The notes under the pieces are model-generated. The model had not been told where the DNA came from, did not search any database, and saw only the letters and a program-made list of their open reading frames with translations. A stretch of 34,751 nt of DNA from positions 1-34,751 of the forward strand of contig JAAZLP010000297.1 of assembly GCA_012799265.1 (NCBI GenBank), given 5' to 3'. The position numbers and the translations under genes are program-made. Origin of the DNA: Phyllobacteriaceae bacterium. Lineage in GTDB: Bacteria; Pseudomonadota; Alphaproteobacteria; Rhizobiales; Devosiaceae. Positions 16,030-24,042 of the stretch are shown piece by piece. Position 1 is the stretch's first letter. Every line of letters begins with the position of its first letter.

Positions 16030-17258
16030 ACGGCACCTATACGCTTGAAGTCCTCAATGCCGAGACGCTGGCCACTCTGGATGCTGAAGAGTGGGATGCG
16101 CTTTCGACGTCTGCCCTGGAGGCCAATCCCTACTATGCTCGCGCCTATGTATTGGCCGGGCTGGCAACGGTGGACGCCCAAGCTGGGGTCCAGGCACTGA
16201 GCATCCGACGCAACGGCATGCTCGCCGGCCTTTTCCCGTTCAGGGTCAAGAAATGGCCGCTCAAACGGGCCGTGGCCGCGGCCAATCATTACCAGCCCAG
16301 CGGGCAGCCCCTGATCCATCGCGCCTACGCGGGCGGCGTGGTTAAGGCCTGGCTGAACGCGATCAGGGGTGGCAAAATGCCGCGGCGATGGACGTTCCGA
16401 AACATCGATCTATCGAGCCCGTTTCTCACGCTGTGCCGAGAGCATGATAATGACAACGCGTTTGAAACGGTCCCCACCGGCAGCTATCGCCGCGCTCGAC
16501 TTGATCGCCGGCCGGAAAATTTCGAGGCCCATCTCGAGACCGTTGTCTCCAAGCGCCGGGTCAAAGACATCAGGCGCACCATTCGAAGGCTGCAAGAGCT
16601 CGGTGATCTGACCTTTGAGCGGGTGCATGAGCCGGACGCTGTGGCTCAGCGTATTGAGGACTTCCTTGCCATCGAGCATGGCGGCTGGAAAGGGAAGACG
16701 GGCACGTCCTTCCTGGCTGATCCGGCTGACGCAGAATTTGCCCGAAGGGCATTTGTCTCGAAGGGGGCACTCAAGACTTCTGTCGATAGCCTCCTGCTGA
16801 ACGGCCAGCCGATCGCCGTCTCAATAAACCTGCAATCTGGGGACACGATCTTCACCCCCAAGTGCGCCTATGATGAAGCCTACCGCAAGCATTCGCCGGG
16901 ACTGGTGCTGGAATACCTCATTGTCGAGGCGTTCTATGCCAGCGAAGAAGACGTCCAAATGGATTCCTCGACGACGGTCGATGGCCATGTGGTGCAGGGC
17001 CTGTGGAACAGCGAAGTGCAGATGGGATCGGTCGTCATCGGCCCGAAGGGGCTGGGCACCAATGTTCTCGCCAGCGCCCAACGCGCAAAGGCTTTCCTAC
17101 GGGCATGGCTGAAATCGCTACTGACCTCGCCGAAGGAAGCCGGGCCGGTCAGCGCCTTGAGGAGCCTCGTGCGTCGGTTCAAGACGGCTCAGACCAATAC
17201 GGTCATCTACGCGGCGAGTTTCCCTCACGCCGCCGATCACCTGCTGCACTGGATTTGA
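16026..17258 (+). CDS. BioF2-like GNAT acyl/aminoacyl transferase (CelD/FemX-like)
   Basis: This 410-residue protein carries an Acetyltransf_6 (BioF2-like) domain in its C-terminal half. The evidence is RRVKDIRRTIRRLQELGDL, FLAIEHGGWKGKTGTSF, the strand LNGQPIAVSINLQ, and YRKHSPGLVLEYLIVEAFY followed by an acidic strand with Asp. The domain is structurally related to FemABX peptidyltransferases and to CelD/polysaccharide-linked acyltransferases. The N-terminal half looks like the paired partner domain of such proteins. It overlaps the flippase gene by four bases (ATGA), so it probably modifies the molecule that the flippase exports. The substrate is unknown. No signal peptide or membrane helix is seen, so it should act on the cytoplasmic side. 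Its end lies four bases from the converging phosphoesterase gene. Confidence 0.82.
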   Translation: MNGTYTLEVLNAETLATLDAEEWDALSTSALEANPYYARAYVLAGLATVDAQAGVQALSIRRNGMLAGLFPFRVKKWPLKRAVAAANHYQPSGQPLIHRAYAGGVVKAWLNAIRGGKMPRRWTFRNIDLSSPFLTLCREHDNDNAFETVPTGSYRRARLDRRPENFEAHLETVVSKRRVKDIRRTIRRLQELGDLTFERVHEPDAVAQRIEDFLAIEHGGWKGKTGTSFLADPADAEFARRAFVSKGALKTSVDSLLLNGQPIAVSINLQSGDTIFTPKCAYDEAYRKHSPGLVLEYLIVEAFYASEEDVQMDSSTTVDGHVVQGLWNSEVQMGSVVIGPKGLGTNVLASAQRAKAFLRAWLKSLLTSPKEAGPVSALRSLVRRFKTAQTNTVIYAASFPHAADHLLHWI

Positions 17259-17262
17259 TGGA

Positions 17263-18153
17263 TCAGTAGATGCGCATCTGCATGCGCATGACGATTTCGC
17301 TGCCAAGGCGTTGGAAGCCGAATTCGCGCATGACGCATTCCCAGCCGTCACCGGACTTCTCGATGCGGAAAAGGTTGTAGCGGGCCGGATCGTCCAGCGT
17401 GCCGCCCTGGGCCGCGCTGGCGGCGGCGACGCCGATCACCGGAACTTCGTGATTCTTGCCGGGAATGTGGTGGATGGACGAGCGATGCGTATGGCCGTGC
17501 AGGATCAGCTCGGCGCCGTTGTCGGCAATGACCTGACGGAAAATGCGGTGGCCCTTGAGGCCGAACGAGGGATGCTGCAGTTCCGCGTTTGGCGGGTGAT
17601 GGATCAGCACCACGCGGAAATAGCCGGCGTCACCGAGAATCTTGAGAATGCGGGCGAGGCGGCTGGCCTGCTTTTCCTCAAAGCGGCCGATGGCCATGAA
17701 GGGCGGAGTTGGTACGGCGCTGGAGCAGGAGACGATGGCGACTTCGCCGACGCGACGCACAAAGGGGAAGGGCTGGCCTTCGATGGTTTCGCCGGTGAGG
17801 TACTTGCCCCAGAGATTCTGCGCATTTTCCAGGGCACCGGGCACATAGGCGTCGTGATTGCCAGGGCAGACGGCGACGCGTTCGCTATCGCCAAGATTTT
17901 CCAGCCATTTGCCGGCGCGTTCGACTTCGGAGTCCAGCGCCAGATTGGTGAGATCACCAGTGACGGCGGTAAAGTCGGCATTCTGGGCCTGCATATGCGC
18001 AACGAGGCTCGCCAGGGTGCCGACATTCATCTCGCCATGGCGCTTCAGCTTCCAATTGAGAAAGCCAGTGATGCGCTTGCCGACCAGATCGCTCAGCCCA
18101 ACCTGGGGCAGGGGCGAGAGATGGATGTCGGAGATGTGCGCGAGAGTAATCAT
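17263..18153 (-). CDS. Calcineurin-like metallophosphoesterase (CpdA-like)
   Basis: This 296-residue protein has all five metallophosphoesterase blocks in order: ISDIHLS near residue 9, VTGDLTN, CPGNHDAY, LIHHPPN and LHGHTHRSS. These provide the two-metal site for phosphoester hydrolysis. The overall type resembles class III cyclic nucleotide phosphodiesterases such as CpdA, but the physiological substrate cannot be fixed. It seems cytoplasmic, without signal peptide. It stands alone on the minus strand and faces the Nudix gene across about 113 bases. Confidence 0.9.
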   Translation of the reverse strand: MITLAHISDIHLSPLPQVGLSDLVGKRITGFLNWKLKRHGEMNVGTLASLVAHMQAQNADFTAVTGDLTNLALDSEVERAGKWLENLGDSERVAVCPGNHDAYVPGALENAQNLWGKYLTGETIEGQPFPFVRRVGEVAIVSCSSAVPTPPFMAIGRFEEKQASRLARILKILGDAGYFRVVLIHHPPNAELQHPSFGLKGHRIFRQVIADNGAELILHGHTHRSSIHHIPGKNHEVPVIGVAAASAAQGGTLDDPARYNLFRIEKSGDGWECVMREFGFQRLGSEIVMRMQMRIY

Positions 18154-18266
18154 CGGGGCGCTTTTGCCATGCCCATGGAGCCAAGAAAACGGTCAATCTT
18201 GCATGCGCACGATTTTGTCACGGACAAAGCTCTGATAGCGATGGGAAGAAATTTGGAGACAAGCCC

Positions 18267-18740
18267 ATGATGAACCGCTTCCAGCGTGTGCGAGCCCGCG
18301 TGTTTCTGACGCTCAAGGGGCTATGGCAACGCATGACCGTGGGGGCGCGGGTGATGGTGGTGGATGGGGACAAGGTCCTGCTCATCCGGCACAATCATAT
18401 TCCCGGGTGGCAGTTTCCGGGCGGGGGCGTGGGCCCAGGTGAAACCGTGGAAGAAGCGGGCGCGCGCGAGACGGAAGAGGAAACCGGCTACCGCCCGGTG
18501 GGGCCGATGCAGCTCTTCGGCATCTATCATAACAGCAGCGTCGTCACGAACCGCGACCACGTCGCCTTCTTCATCTGCACCAAGTTTGAGAAGGCATTCG
18601 AGCACAAGGGCAATTTCGAGATTGCCGAAATTGGCTGGTTTGATCGCCGCTCCCTGCCGAGCGGGGTAACACCCGCAACCAGCCAGCGGATCGATGAATA
18701 TTTCGACAAGGCGGAGAAGCGGGCGATCTGGGGGTATTGA
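18267..18740 (+). CDS. Nudix hydrolase
   Basis: This 157-residue protein has a complete Nudix box in GGGVGPGETVEEAGARETEE followed by ETGY, matching GX5EX7REUXEEXGU apart from Thr at the hydrophobic U position. A strand before it reads VLLIRHNHIPGWQFPGG, as in many nucleotide-sugar or (d)NTP-type Nudix enzymes; the substrate is not predictable. GGAGA sits seven bases before the ATG, and a second ATG follows directly. It is expressed divergently from the phosphoesterase and ends before a strong hairpin shared with the converging reductase gene. Confidence 0.9.
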   Translation: MMNRFQRVRARVFLTLKGLWQRMTVGARVMVVDGDKVLLIRHNHIPGWQFPGGGVGPGETVEEAGARETEEETGYRPVGPMQLFGIYHNSSVVTNRDHVAFFICTKFEKAFEHKGNFEIAEIGWFDRRSLPSGVTPATSQRIDEYFDKAEKRAIWGY

Positions 18741-18770
18741 GCCTCAGGAGGATGTAACACCCCCACCCGG

Positions 18771-18793
18771 CCTCCCCCTGGAGCAGGGGGAGG
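18771..18793. terminator. Strong hairpin between convergent genes
   Basis: CCTCCCCCT-GGAGC-AGGGGGAGG is a perfect 9-bp GC-rich stem between the Nudix gene (plus) and the reductase gene (minus). No T tract flanks it, but the symmetric position suits a bidirectional terminator. The surrounding CCCCACCCGG...GGGGCG context resembles intergenic repeats that recur in rhizobial genomes. Confidence 0.6.
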
Positions 18794-18816
18794 GGCGCAG
18801 GTTGCGCGGCTTTGTG

Positions 18817-19776
18817 TCAGTCGAGGAATGGGAGTTCCGGGCCGATCGGGATGATGCGGTGCGGATTGATGGTGGGGTGGCTCCAGTAGTAGTGGGTGCG
18901 GATATGGTCGAGATCGACCGTTTCCTTGACCCCGGGCACCTCATAAAGCGCCTTCAGATAGTGCGACAGGTTCGGATAGTCGGCGATGCGTTCGCGGTTG
19001 CACTTGAAGTGGCCGACATAGACAGCGTCGAAGCGCACGAGGGTCGTGAAGAGCCGCCAATCGGCCTCGGTGATGGTGTCACCGGTGAGATAGGCCCTGT
19101 CGCCCAATAGGCCCTCTACCCAATCCAGGGCGTCAAAGAGTTTCGTGACAGCTTCGGTATAGGCCTCCTGAGAGGTCGCAAAGCCGGCTTTATAGACGCC
19201 ATTGTTGATGTCGTCGTAGACGCGGGCATTGATGGTGTCGATCTCGGCGCGCAGGGCCTCGGGATAGTAGTCGTCCGTGTTGCCGGTCAGCTCGTTGAAA
19301 GCCGAGTTGAACATGCGAATGATCTCGCTGCTCTCGTTGGAGACGATGGTCTTTGTCTGCTTGTCCCAGAGAACGGGCACGGTGACGCGACCCGTATAGT
19401 GCGGATCGGCCTCGGTGTAGATCTGCCAGACGAAGTCCTTGCCGAGCAGGGTGTCGCCCGTCGAGCCTTCGTCCTTTTTGAAGCTCCAGCCGGTTTCGTC
19501 GGGCATCTTGGGCGAGACGACGGAAACGTCGATCAGGCTCTCAAGCTCCTTGAGCTTGCGGAAGATCAGGGTGCGATGCGCCCAGGGACAGGCCAGTGAT
19601 ACGTAGAGATGGTAACGACCGGCTTCGGCAGCAAAGCCGCCGGTGCCTGATGGGCCGGGCGCGCCGTCTGGGGTGACCCAGTTACGGAAACCAGCCTGGG
19701 AGCGGACGAATTTGCCGCCGGACTTCTTGGTGTCGTACCACTGGTCGGACCATTTTCCGTCGATCAATTGTCCCAT
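18817..19776 (-). CDS. Glutathionyl-hydroquinone reductase (YqjG/ECM4-type GST)
   Basis: This 319-residue member of the Xi-class glutathione transferases has its catalytic cysteine at position 63 in LACPWAHRTL, the same position as in E. coli YqjG. Other family marks are RFVRSQAGFRNWVT-like sequence near the N-terminus, WDKQTKTIVSNESSEIIRMF in the thioredoxin-like domain, and a helical C-terminal domain with LTGDTITEADWRLFTTLVRF. The enzymes reduce glutathionyl-hydroquinones in the cytoplasm and protect against quinones. Its gene is monocistronic, with its promoter in the 19777-20132 gap. Confidence 0.93.
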   Translation of the reverse strand: MGQLIDGKWSDQWYDTKKSGGKFVRSQAGFRNWVTPDGAPGPSGTGGFAAEAGRYHLYVSLACPWAHRTLIFRKLKELESLIDVSVVSPKMPDETGWSFKKDEGSTGDTLLGKDFVWQIYTEADPHYTGRVTVPVLWDKQTKTIVSNESSEIIRMFNSAFNELTGNTDDYYPEALRAEIDTINARVYDDINNGVYKAGFATSQEAYTEAVTKLFDALDWVEGLLGDRAYLTGDTITEADWRLFTTLVRFDAVYVGHFKCNRERIADYPNLSHYLKALYEVPGVKETVDLDHIRTHYYWSHPTINPHRIIPIGPELPFLD

Positions 19777-20132
19777 CTTGTTCCTCTTTCGGTCATTTTC
19801 GCGTCTGCATTGCCGCGCAGGATAGTGCGCATGGCTTGAGTGTCTCGACAGCTAAGGTAGGGTGTGGGGCGTCGCAGGAATAGGCCTCGTTGGCGCAACA
19901 GTCCGTTGTCGCGCCGCGCACAGCAAACGTTGCAGGGAAGGAATATGTCTCATGCATCGCGCATTACTATTTACGCGTGTGTCTGCGGGTGCTAATGCGA
20001 ATCCAGACGTGGAGGCGTCCAGGATGGTGAAGGTATTGCGAACGAACCGACGACCCTAGTTGGTCGTTAAGACGGTGGCCCGAGTGGTCTGCCGCGCTCG
20101 TTTTCGCAAACTTTCAGTCCCGGAATATCACG
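19777..20132. other. Divergent intergenic region (356 bp) with possible short ORFs
   Basis: This gap separates the reductase gene (minus) from the GNAT gene (plus) and must carry both promoters. I could not name a convincing -35/-10 pair. It contains two overlapping short plus-strand reading frames after a GGGAAGGA element (see the 16-codon ORF at 19945) but no ORF of normal length with protein-like character. Confidence 0.4.
19945..19995 (+). CDS. Possible 16-aa cysteine-rich leader peptide
   Basis: ATG 19945 follows AGGGAAGGAAT, and the short frame ends in ...ACVCGC before TAA, with three Cys codons in its last six residues. It lies 137 bases upstream of the GNAT acetyltransferase. Short upstream ORFs ending in Cys codons are known attenuators in some bacteria, but here the call rests on one short sequence. 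A competing frame starts at ATG 19952 (36 codons, in the ORF track). No pausing/terminator hairpin is obvious. Confidence 0.25.
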   Translation: MSHASRITIYACVCGC

Positions 20133-20675
20133 ATGTCCATGCTCGCTGCGGCTCAGGCCGCGCCTCTTGCCGGTCAGCCCTATGTGCGGCCCGCTACTCC
20201 CGCTGACGATGCCTTTGTCGAAGAGCTGCAGGCGATTGCCTTTGGTCCCGGCCGGTTTGCGCGCACGGCATTCCGCGTACGCGAGCGGTTCCCGATCGAT
20301 CCGACGCTGAGCCTGATTTCCGAAGTCGACGGGACCCCGTCCGGCTCGGTCTGGATGACGCCGATCAGCGTGGGCGGGATCAAGGGCTATCTGCTTGGGC
20401 CGCTGGCCACCCACCCCAATTTCCGCAAGCGCGGCGCGGGAAAGTTGCTCGCTCTGGAGGTCTCCAAGCGGGCGCTGGCGCGCGGCGAAGGACACTTCGT
20501 GCTGCTGGTCGGCGATCAGGATTATTATTGCCCGCTCGGCTGGGAAACCACGACGCCCGGGAATATCGAATTCCCAGGCCCGGTTGACACCAGCCGCGTG
20601 CTGCTGCTGGCCGAGGACAAGAGCCTCGCCAAAACGCTCAAGGGCGCTATTGCTGCATTCGACGCTGGGCGTTGA
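20133..20675 (+). CDS. GNAT family N-acetyltransferase (YhbS-like)
   Basis: This 180-residue protein begins with a short flexible N-terminus and then VRPATPADDAFVEELQAIAFG, the usual first strand and helix of GNAT enzymes. The acetyl-CoA binding stretch is LGPLATHPNFRKRGAGKLL, with R-x-x-G-x-G/A spacing. The later VLLVGDQDYYCPLGWE is typical of the YhbS/COG3153 group. The acceptor is unknown. There is no strong ribosome binding site just before the ATG. It is followed at 77 bases by the CoA-pyrophosphatase-like Nudix gene on the same strand and may share a transcript. Confidence 0.88.
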   Translation: MSMLAAAQAAPLAGQPYVRPATPADDAFVEELQAIAFGPGRFARTAFRVRERFPIDPTLSLISEVDGTPSGSVWMTPISVGGIKGYLLGPLATHPNFRKRGAGKLLALEVSKRALARGEGHFVLLVGDQDYYCPLGWETTTPGNIEFPGPVDTSRVLLLAEDKSLAKTLKGAIAAFDAGR

Positions 20676-20700
20676 TCGGGCGAAAAAGGGTGCAGGGTGG

Positions 20701-20728
20701 AGGCAGCTTGACTAAACTCAGGCTGCCT
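20701..20728. repeat. Inverted repeat between GNAT and Nudix genes
   Basis: AGGCAGC (20701-20707) and GCTGCCT (20722-20728) are perfectly complementary across a 14-base loop. The element lies after the GNAT stop and just before the Nudix start. It could be a weak attenuator or an operator; there is no T tract. Confidence 0.3.
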
Positions 20729-20752
20729 GTCTGATTTGTGCCAGGGTGTTTC

Positions 20753-21379
20753 TTGTCTATTGATGACGACATTGCCGAAAGGCTGAGGACGCGGCTCTTG
20801 CAGCAGGCGCCCCAGAATACGACCATTGAAACGCTGGTCCCCGATTGGGCGCCGGAGAAGCCGTTCGAGCGGCCGCCTGTGCCCGCCGCAGTCCTTATTG
20901 CGCTTGTGCGCCGGCCCGAAGGGCACACGGTGCTCTATACGGAGCGATCTCCCGACCTGCGTGCCCATTCGGGGCAGGTGGCTTTCCCTGGTGGCAAGAT
21001 CGACCGCGAGGATGCCAGTATCGCTGCTGCGGCGCTGCGCGAGGCCAATGAAGAGGTTGGCATGCTGGCAGAGGATGCGACGATCCTCGGCTATATGGAG
21101 AGCTATTACACCGGCACCAACTACCTCATTACCCCTGTCGTGGCCGAGGTGACGCCGAGTGGCCCCTTCGTGCCCAATCCCGGGGAAGTGCATTCGGTGT
21201 TTGAGGTGCCGCTCAGCCGCATTCTCGATGCGGGGAGCTACGGTCGTTTCCGCGTCAAGCGGGCAGGGCAGGAGCATTCGACCTGGCAGATCGACCATGA
21301 CGGTCACATGATCTGGGGCATTACCGCCAATCTGACGCGCAAATTCCGGGATCTGGCGACCGACGAGGTGGCGGCGTGA
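20753..21379 (+). CDS. Nudix hydrolase, CoA pyrophosphatase (NudL)-like
   Basis: The product of about 208 residues has the CoA-type signature upstream of the Nudix box, YTERSPDLRAHSGQVAFPGG, and then the box itself (GGKIDREDASIAAAALRE, ANEEVGM). The combination points to hydrolysis of CoA or its derivatives to phosphopantetheine and 3',5'-ADP. The start is unclear: TTG 20753 has AGGG at a suitable distance, whereas GTG 20738 (ORF track) adds five residues but lacks a ribosome binding site. The stop overlaps the GTG of the CCA-transferase gene (GTGA). This Nudix-CCA transferase pairing is common in alphaproteobacteria. Confidence 0.9.
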   Translation: MSIDDDIAERLRTRLLQQAPQNTTIETLVPDWAPEKPFERPPVPAAVLIALVRRPEGHTVLYTERSPDLRAHSGQVAFPGGKIDREDASIAAAALREANEEVGMLAEDATILGYMESYYTGTNYLITPVVAEVTPSGPFVPNPGEVHSVFEVPLSRILDAGSYGRFRVKRAGQEHSTWQIDHDGHMIWGITANLTRKFRDLATDEVAA

Positions 21380-22545
21380 TCCCTCAGCGCCTGGAAAAGC
21401 TCGAATGGCTGGAGCGGACGGCGGTCCAGACTATCTTTGCGGCATTGGGTGGGGATGACGGCAAGACGCGGGCCGTGGGCGGGATCGTTCGGGACAGTCT
21501 CATCGGGCGGGTGCGCGACAGTAACGACATCGACATGGCGACGGAGCTGTTGCCGGTCGCTGTGATGCAGAAGGCCAAGGCGGCGGGGATCGCCACTTAT
21601 CCGACAGGGATTGATCATGGGACGGTGACGCTGCGGCTCGATGAGACCAGTGTCGAGGTGACGACGCTGCGCCAGGATGTCGAGACGGACGGTCGCCATG
21701 CGCAGGTGCGATTTGGCACCGACTGGACCATGGATGCGCAGCGGCGCGATTTTACCATCAATGCACTCTATTGCGGGCCGGATGGTGCGCTGTTCGATCC
21801 CCTCGGGGGCGCAGGTGACCTGATCAATGGGCGCGTCCGCTTCATCGGCGATGCGGGCCAGCGGATCGCCGAGGATGGGTTGCGGGTTTATCGTTTCTTC
21901 CGCTTTTCCGCGAGCCACGGCAATCAGGTTTTCGATCCTGAAGGACTGGCGGCCTGCCGCGATGCCGCCGATGAGCTTGATCACATTTCGCGCGAGCGGG
22001 TCGGGGCCGAGATGGTGCGCATGCTGGCGCTGCCCCTCGTGGCACGCACGCTGGCTATAATGGACGGTCTGGGTCTTGTGCGCATGGAGCGCGTTTCGGT
22101 TGCAGCCCTTGAGCGCTACGAGGCCCTGGGGGGAATGGGTGTCGAGGCGCGGATGGCCTTGCTCGGCGGAGACGTGGGGCGGCTGCGTTCGGAATGGCGC
22201 CTGAGCAATGCCATGGGCAATCGGGTAGAACGGATTACTGCTGCTTCTGACCTGATTGCGCGCGGTGATGTCGCCTGGGCGGCCTATCGGTTTGGCGAGG
22301 AGGCCGTCGAGGGCCTGGCCGTTACGGCTGCGCGGGAAGACTGGCAGCGCGATCGACTGATGGAGACCGCGCGCGATCTGGGACGGCTTCCCGTGGCACC
22401 GCTCCCGGTCAATGGGCAGGATCTCACTGAGCGCGGGATGAAGCCGGGGCCGGAAATGGGTTCGGCGCTGGCGATGATGGAGCGGGCCTGGGTGGAGAGC
22501 GGTTTTCTCGCCAGCCGGGAAGAACTGCTGGCCCAGTTGTTCTAG
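21376..22545 (+). CDS. cca: CCA tRNA nucleotidyltransferase
   Basis: This 389-residue enzyme builds or repairs the 3'-CCA end of tRNAs using CTP and ATP. The polymerase beta-like head shows GGIVRDSLIG at 35-44 and the catalytic DID at 51-53, then TDWTMDAQRRDFTINALY and the nucleotide-choosing GQRIAEDGLRVYRFFRFSA. The C-terminal part is helical and lacks an HD phosphohydrolase domain, as in other alphaproteobacterial forms. Poly(A) polymerase I is related, but motif details and the missing basic tail favour CCA addition. Start is GTG 21376, overlapping the Nudix stop, so translation is coupled. A hairpin follows the stop directly. Confidence 0.92.
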   Translation: MIPQRLEKLEWLERTAVQTIFAALGGDDGKTRAVGGIVRDSLIGRVRDSNDIDMATELLPVAVMQKAKAAGIATYPTGIDHGTVTLRLDETSVEVTTLRQDVETDGRHAQVRFGTDWTMDAQRRDFTINALYCGPDGALFDPLGGAGDLINGRVRFIGDAGQRIAEDGLRVYRFFRFSASHGNQVFDPEGLAACRDAADELDHISRERVGAEMVRMLALPLVARTLAIMDGLGLVRMERVSVAALERYEALGGMGVEARMALLGGDVGRLRSEWRLSNAMGNRVERITAASDLIARGDVAWAAYRFGEEAVEGLAVTAAREDWQRDRLMETARDLGRLPVAPLPVNGQDLTERGMKPGPEMGSALAMMERAWVESGFLASREELLAQLF

Positions 22546-22549
22546 CAAA

Positions 22550-22571
22550 ACGGCCTCCGTCGGGAGGCCGT
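22550..22571. terminator. Hairpin between cca and the DUF1059 gene
   Basis: ACGGCCTCC-GTCG-GGAGGCCGT is a perfect 9-bp stem five bases after the cca stop. On the minus strand it is followed by TTTTG, which makes it a good terminator for the DUF1059 gene; on the plus strand it lacks a T tract. Confidence 0.75.
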
Positions 22572-22594
22572 CGCATCTAAATCTCAGCCGTCGA

Positions 22595-22780
22595 TCAGCG
22601 GGCGTCGGTGGCGTCGACGATACGCTCCTTGATGCGCTCGACCATCTCAGGGCGGATTTCGGTCTCGCCATTGAGATTTCTCATGTTTTCAACGGCCCGG
22701 CGGACAACTTCGGCCTCTGAGTCGGCCTCCACGCGCCAAGTGGAGCCAGGGATGAGGGTGCCGGAATCAAAGCGTTTCAT
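22595..22780 (-). CDS. DUF1059-like small protein (61 aa)
   Basis: The ORF track begins far upstream at 22891, but AAGGAG directly precedes three consecutive ATG codons. The third, at 22780, has ideal 6-base spacing and gives MKRFDSGTLIPGSTWRVEAD at the start. The pattern MKxFxxGxxIPG, then an SEAEVVRRAVENM helix and ETEIRPEMVERIKERI, fits the DUF1059 family of small soluble proteins of unknown function. It lies 58 bases downstream of the ATPase gene on the same strand, so it may be its last cistron. Confidence 0.75.
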   Translation of the reverse strand: MKRFDSGTLIPGSTWRVEADSEAEVVRRAVENMRNLNGETEIRPEMVERIKERIVDATDAR

Positions 22781-22838
22781 CATCATCTCCTTGTCGAAGC
22801 ACAGTCTGTTAAAACGCGCGAACCAGAATCTGGTTCCA

Positions 22839-23975
22839 TCAGTCGTCCGGAAAAATTCCGATGTCTGACAGTCCCTCAAGCCACGTCCCACCGTCGCGAC
22901 GGATCACTGTGCGTGGGACAATGCCGGTGGCATTGGCGATGGCGTCTGCGAGAGCCGTAGAATGGGTGACGACCCAGACCTGCGTGCGCTCTGCGGCTCG
23001 GGCAATGGCGCCAGCCAGAGCGGGCAGGAGATTAGGATGCAGGCTTGCCTCGGGTTCGTTGAGCGCGATGAAGGGCGGCAGGCGGTAGGCAAAGAGGGCG
23101 CCGAGCAGCGCCAGGAACTGCAGCGTCCCATCCGAGAGCTCAGCCGGCCCGAAGGGACGGTGCGGCATATCGGGGAAGATCGTGGAGAAGCTGGCATCTT
23201 TCCCGGGTGGGGGGATGTCAAGTCGCGCCCCCGGGAATGCCTGATCGATGGCATGGGTGAGGTCCACAACATCCCCACGTATGTGTTTTAATGTCGCCAG
23301 CACCGCGCCAAGATTGCCACCATCGGCATCCAGCATGGGCGCTGTCACGGCAAGGGACGGCTGGCGCAGGGGCGAAGCCGCGTCGGTGCGGAAGCCGTGG
23401 TAGAAGCGCCAATTGCCCAAGAGGTGTCGGATGGCATCGAGCTCAGGCAGTGTCCCGCGCAGCGCTGAGAGGGCGGTTTCACTGGCGAGGAGCGGCTGGT
23501 CGAGTTGGCGCATACGACCGGTGTCATCCCGATACCAGGCGGCAGGTCCCTTACGGTCGAGAAGGGTAATCGTGCGTCGTCCGGGGAGAAAAAGGCTCTC
23601 GGCCTTGATCTGCGGCTCTTCAGAGAACACCGCCTCGTAGCGGCTATCGCCGAATCCGATTTCGACGGCATAGCGCGGCAGGAACGCTGCCTCCTCGTCG
23701 CCGGGGAGAATGGTATCGAGTCCAACCTCAAGGAATATGCGGGGTGGTTCGGTGGTCCGTCGTGGTCCAGCCCAGATGGCTGAGGCGAGGCCGCCTTCAC
23801 GCGCCAGGGCCATGGTCAGGTCACCGGTCGCGGCAGCGCGCACCAGTTCGAGGCCACGATAGAGATTGGTTTTGCCGACGCCATTGCCACCGACCAGTAC
23901 GGTGAGCTGCTTCAAGGGAAAGCGGATGGAGCGGACCGAGCGATAGCCAGTGATGGAGAGATCGGCGAGGGACAT
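22839..23975 (-). CDS. AAA family ATPase (COG4637-type, RecF/SMC-like)
   Basis: This 378-residue protein has an ABC/SMC-type ATPase fold: ITGYRSVRSIRFPL at the start, Walker A GGNGVGKTN at 29-37, a signature-like ELSDGTLQFLALLGAL, Walker B region FIALNEPEASLHP, and a switch VVTHSTALADAI. At the Walker B position an Asn stands where Asp is usual (LNEPE in place of DEPE); I believe related proteins can show this, but I cannot check. The ORF track starts at GTG 24026, but homology-like sequence begins at ATG 23975. There is no partner nuclease or defence gene nearby, so the function is unknown. Confidence 0.82.
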   Translation of the reverse strand: MSLADLSITGYRSVRSIRFPLKQLTVLVGGNGVGKTNLYRGLELVRAAATGDLTMALAREGGLASAIWAGPRRTTEPPRIFLEVGLDTILPGDEEAAFLPRYAVEIGFGDSRYEAVFSEEPQIKAESLFLPGRRTITLLDRKGPAAWYRDDTGRMRQLDQPLLASETALSALRGTLPELDAIRHLLGNWRFYHGFRTDAASPLRQPSLAVTAPMLDADGGNLGAVLATLKHIRGDVVDLTHAIDQAFPGARLDIPPPGKDASFSTIFPDMPHRPFGPAELSDGTLQFLALLGALFAYRLPPFIALNEPEASLHPNLLPALAGAIARAAERTQVWVVTHSTALADAIANATGIVPRTVIRRDGGTWLEGLSDIGIFPDD

Positions 23976-24042
23976 TCCCGAGATGTGCCACAAGGCAGTC
24001 TCGGGATCGACCCCCGCCGGTATCACTTCAGGCGGTAGAGCC

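Noticed and set aside
17311-18270. 319-aa plus-strand ORF opposite the metallophosphoesterase
   Set aside because: All five phosphoesterase motifs are on the minus strand; the plus ORF has no family features.
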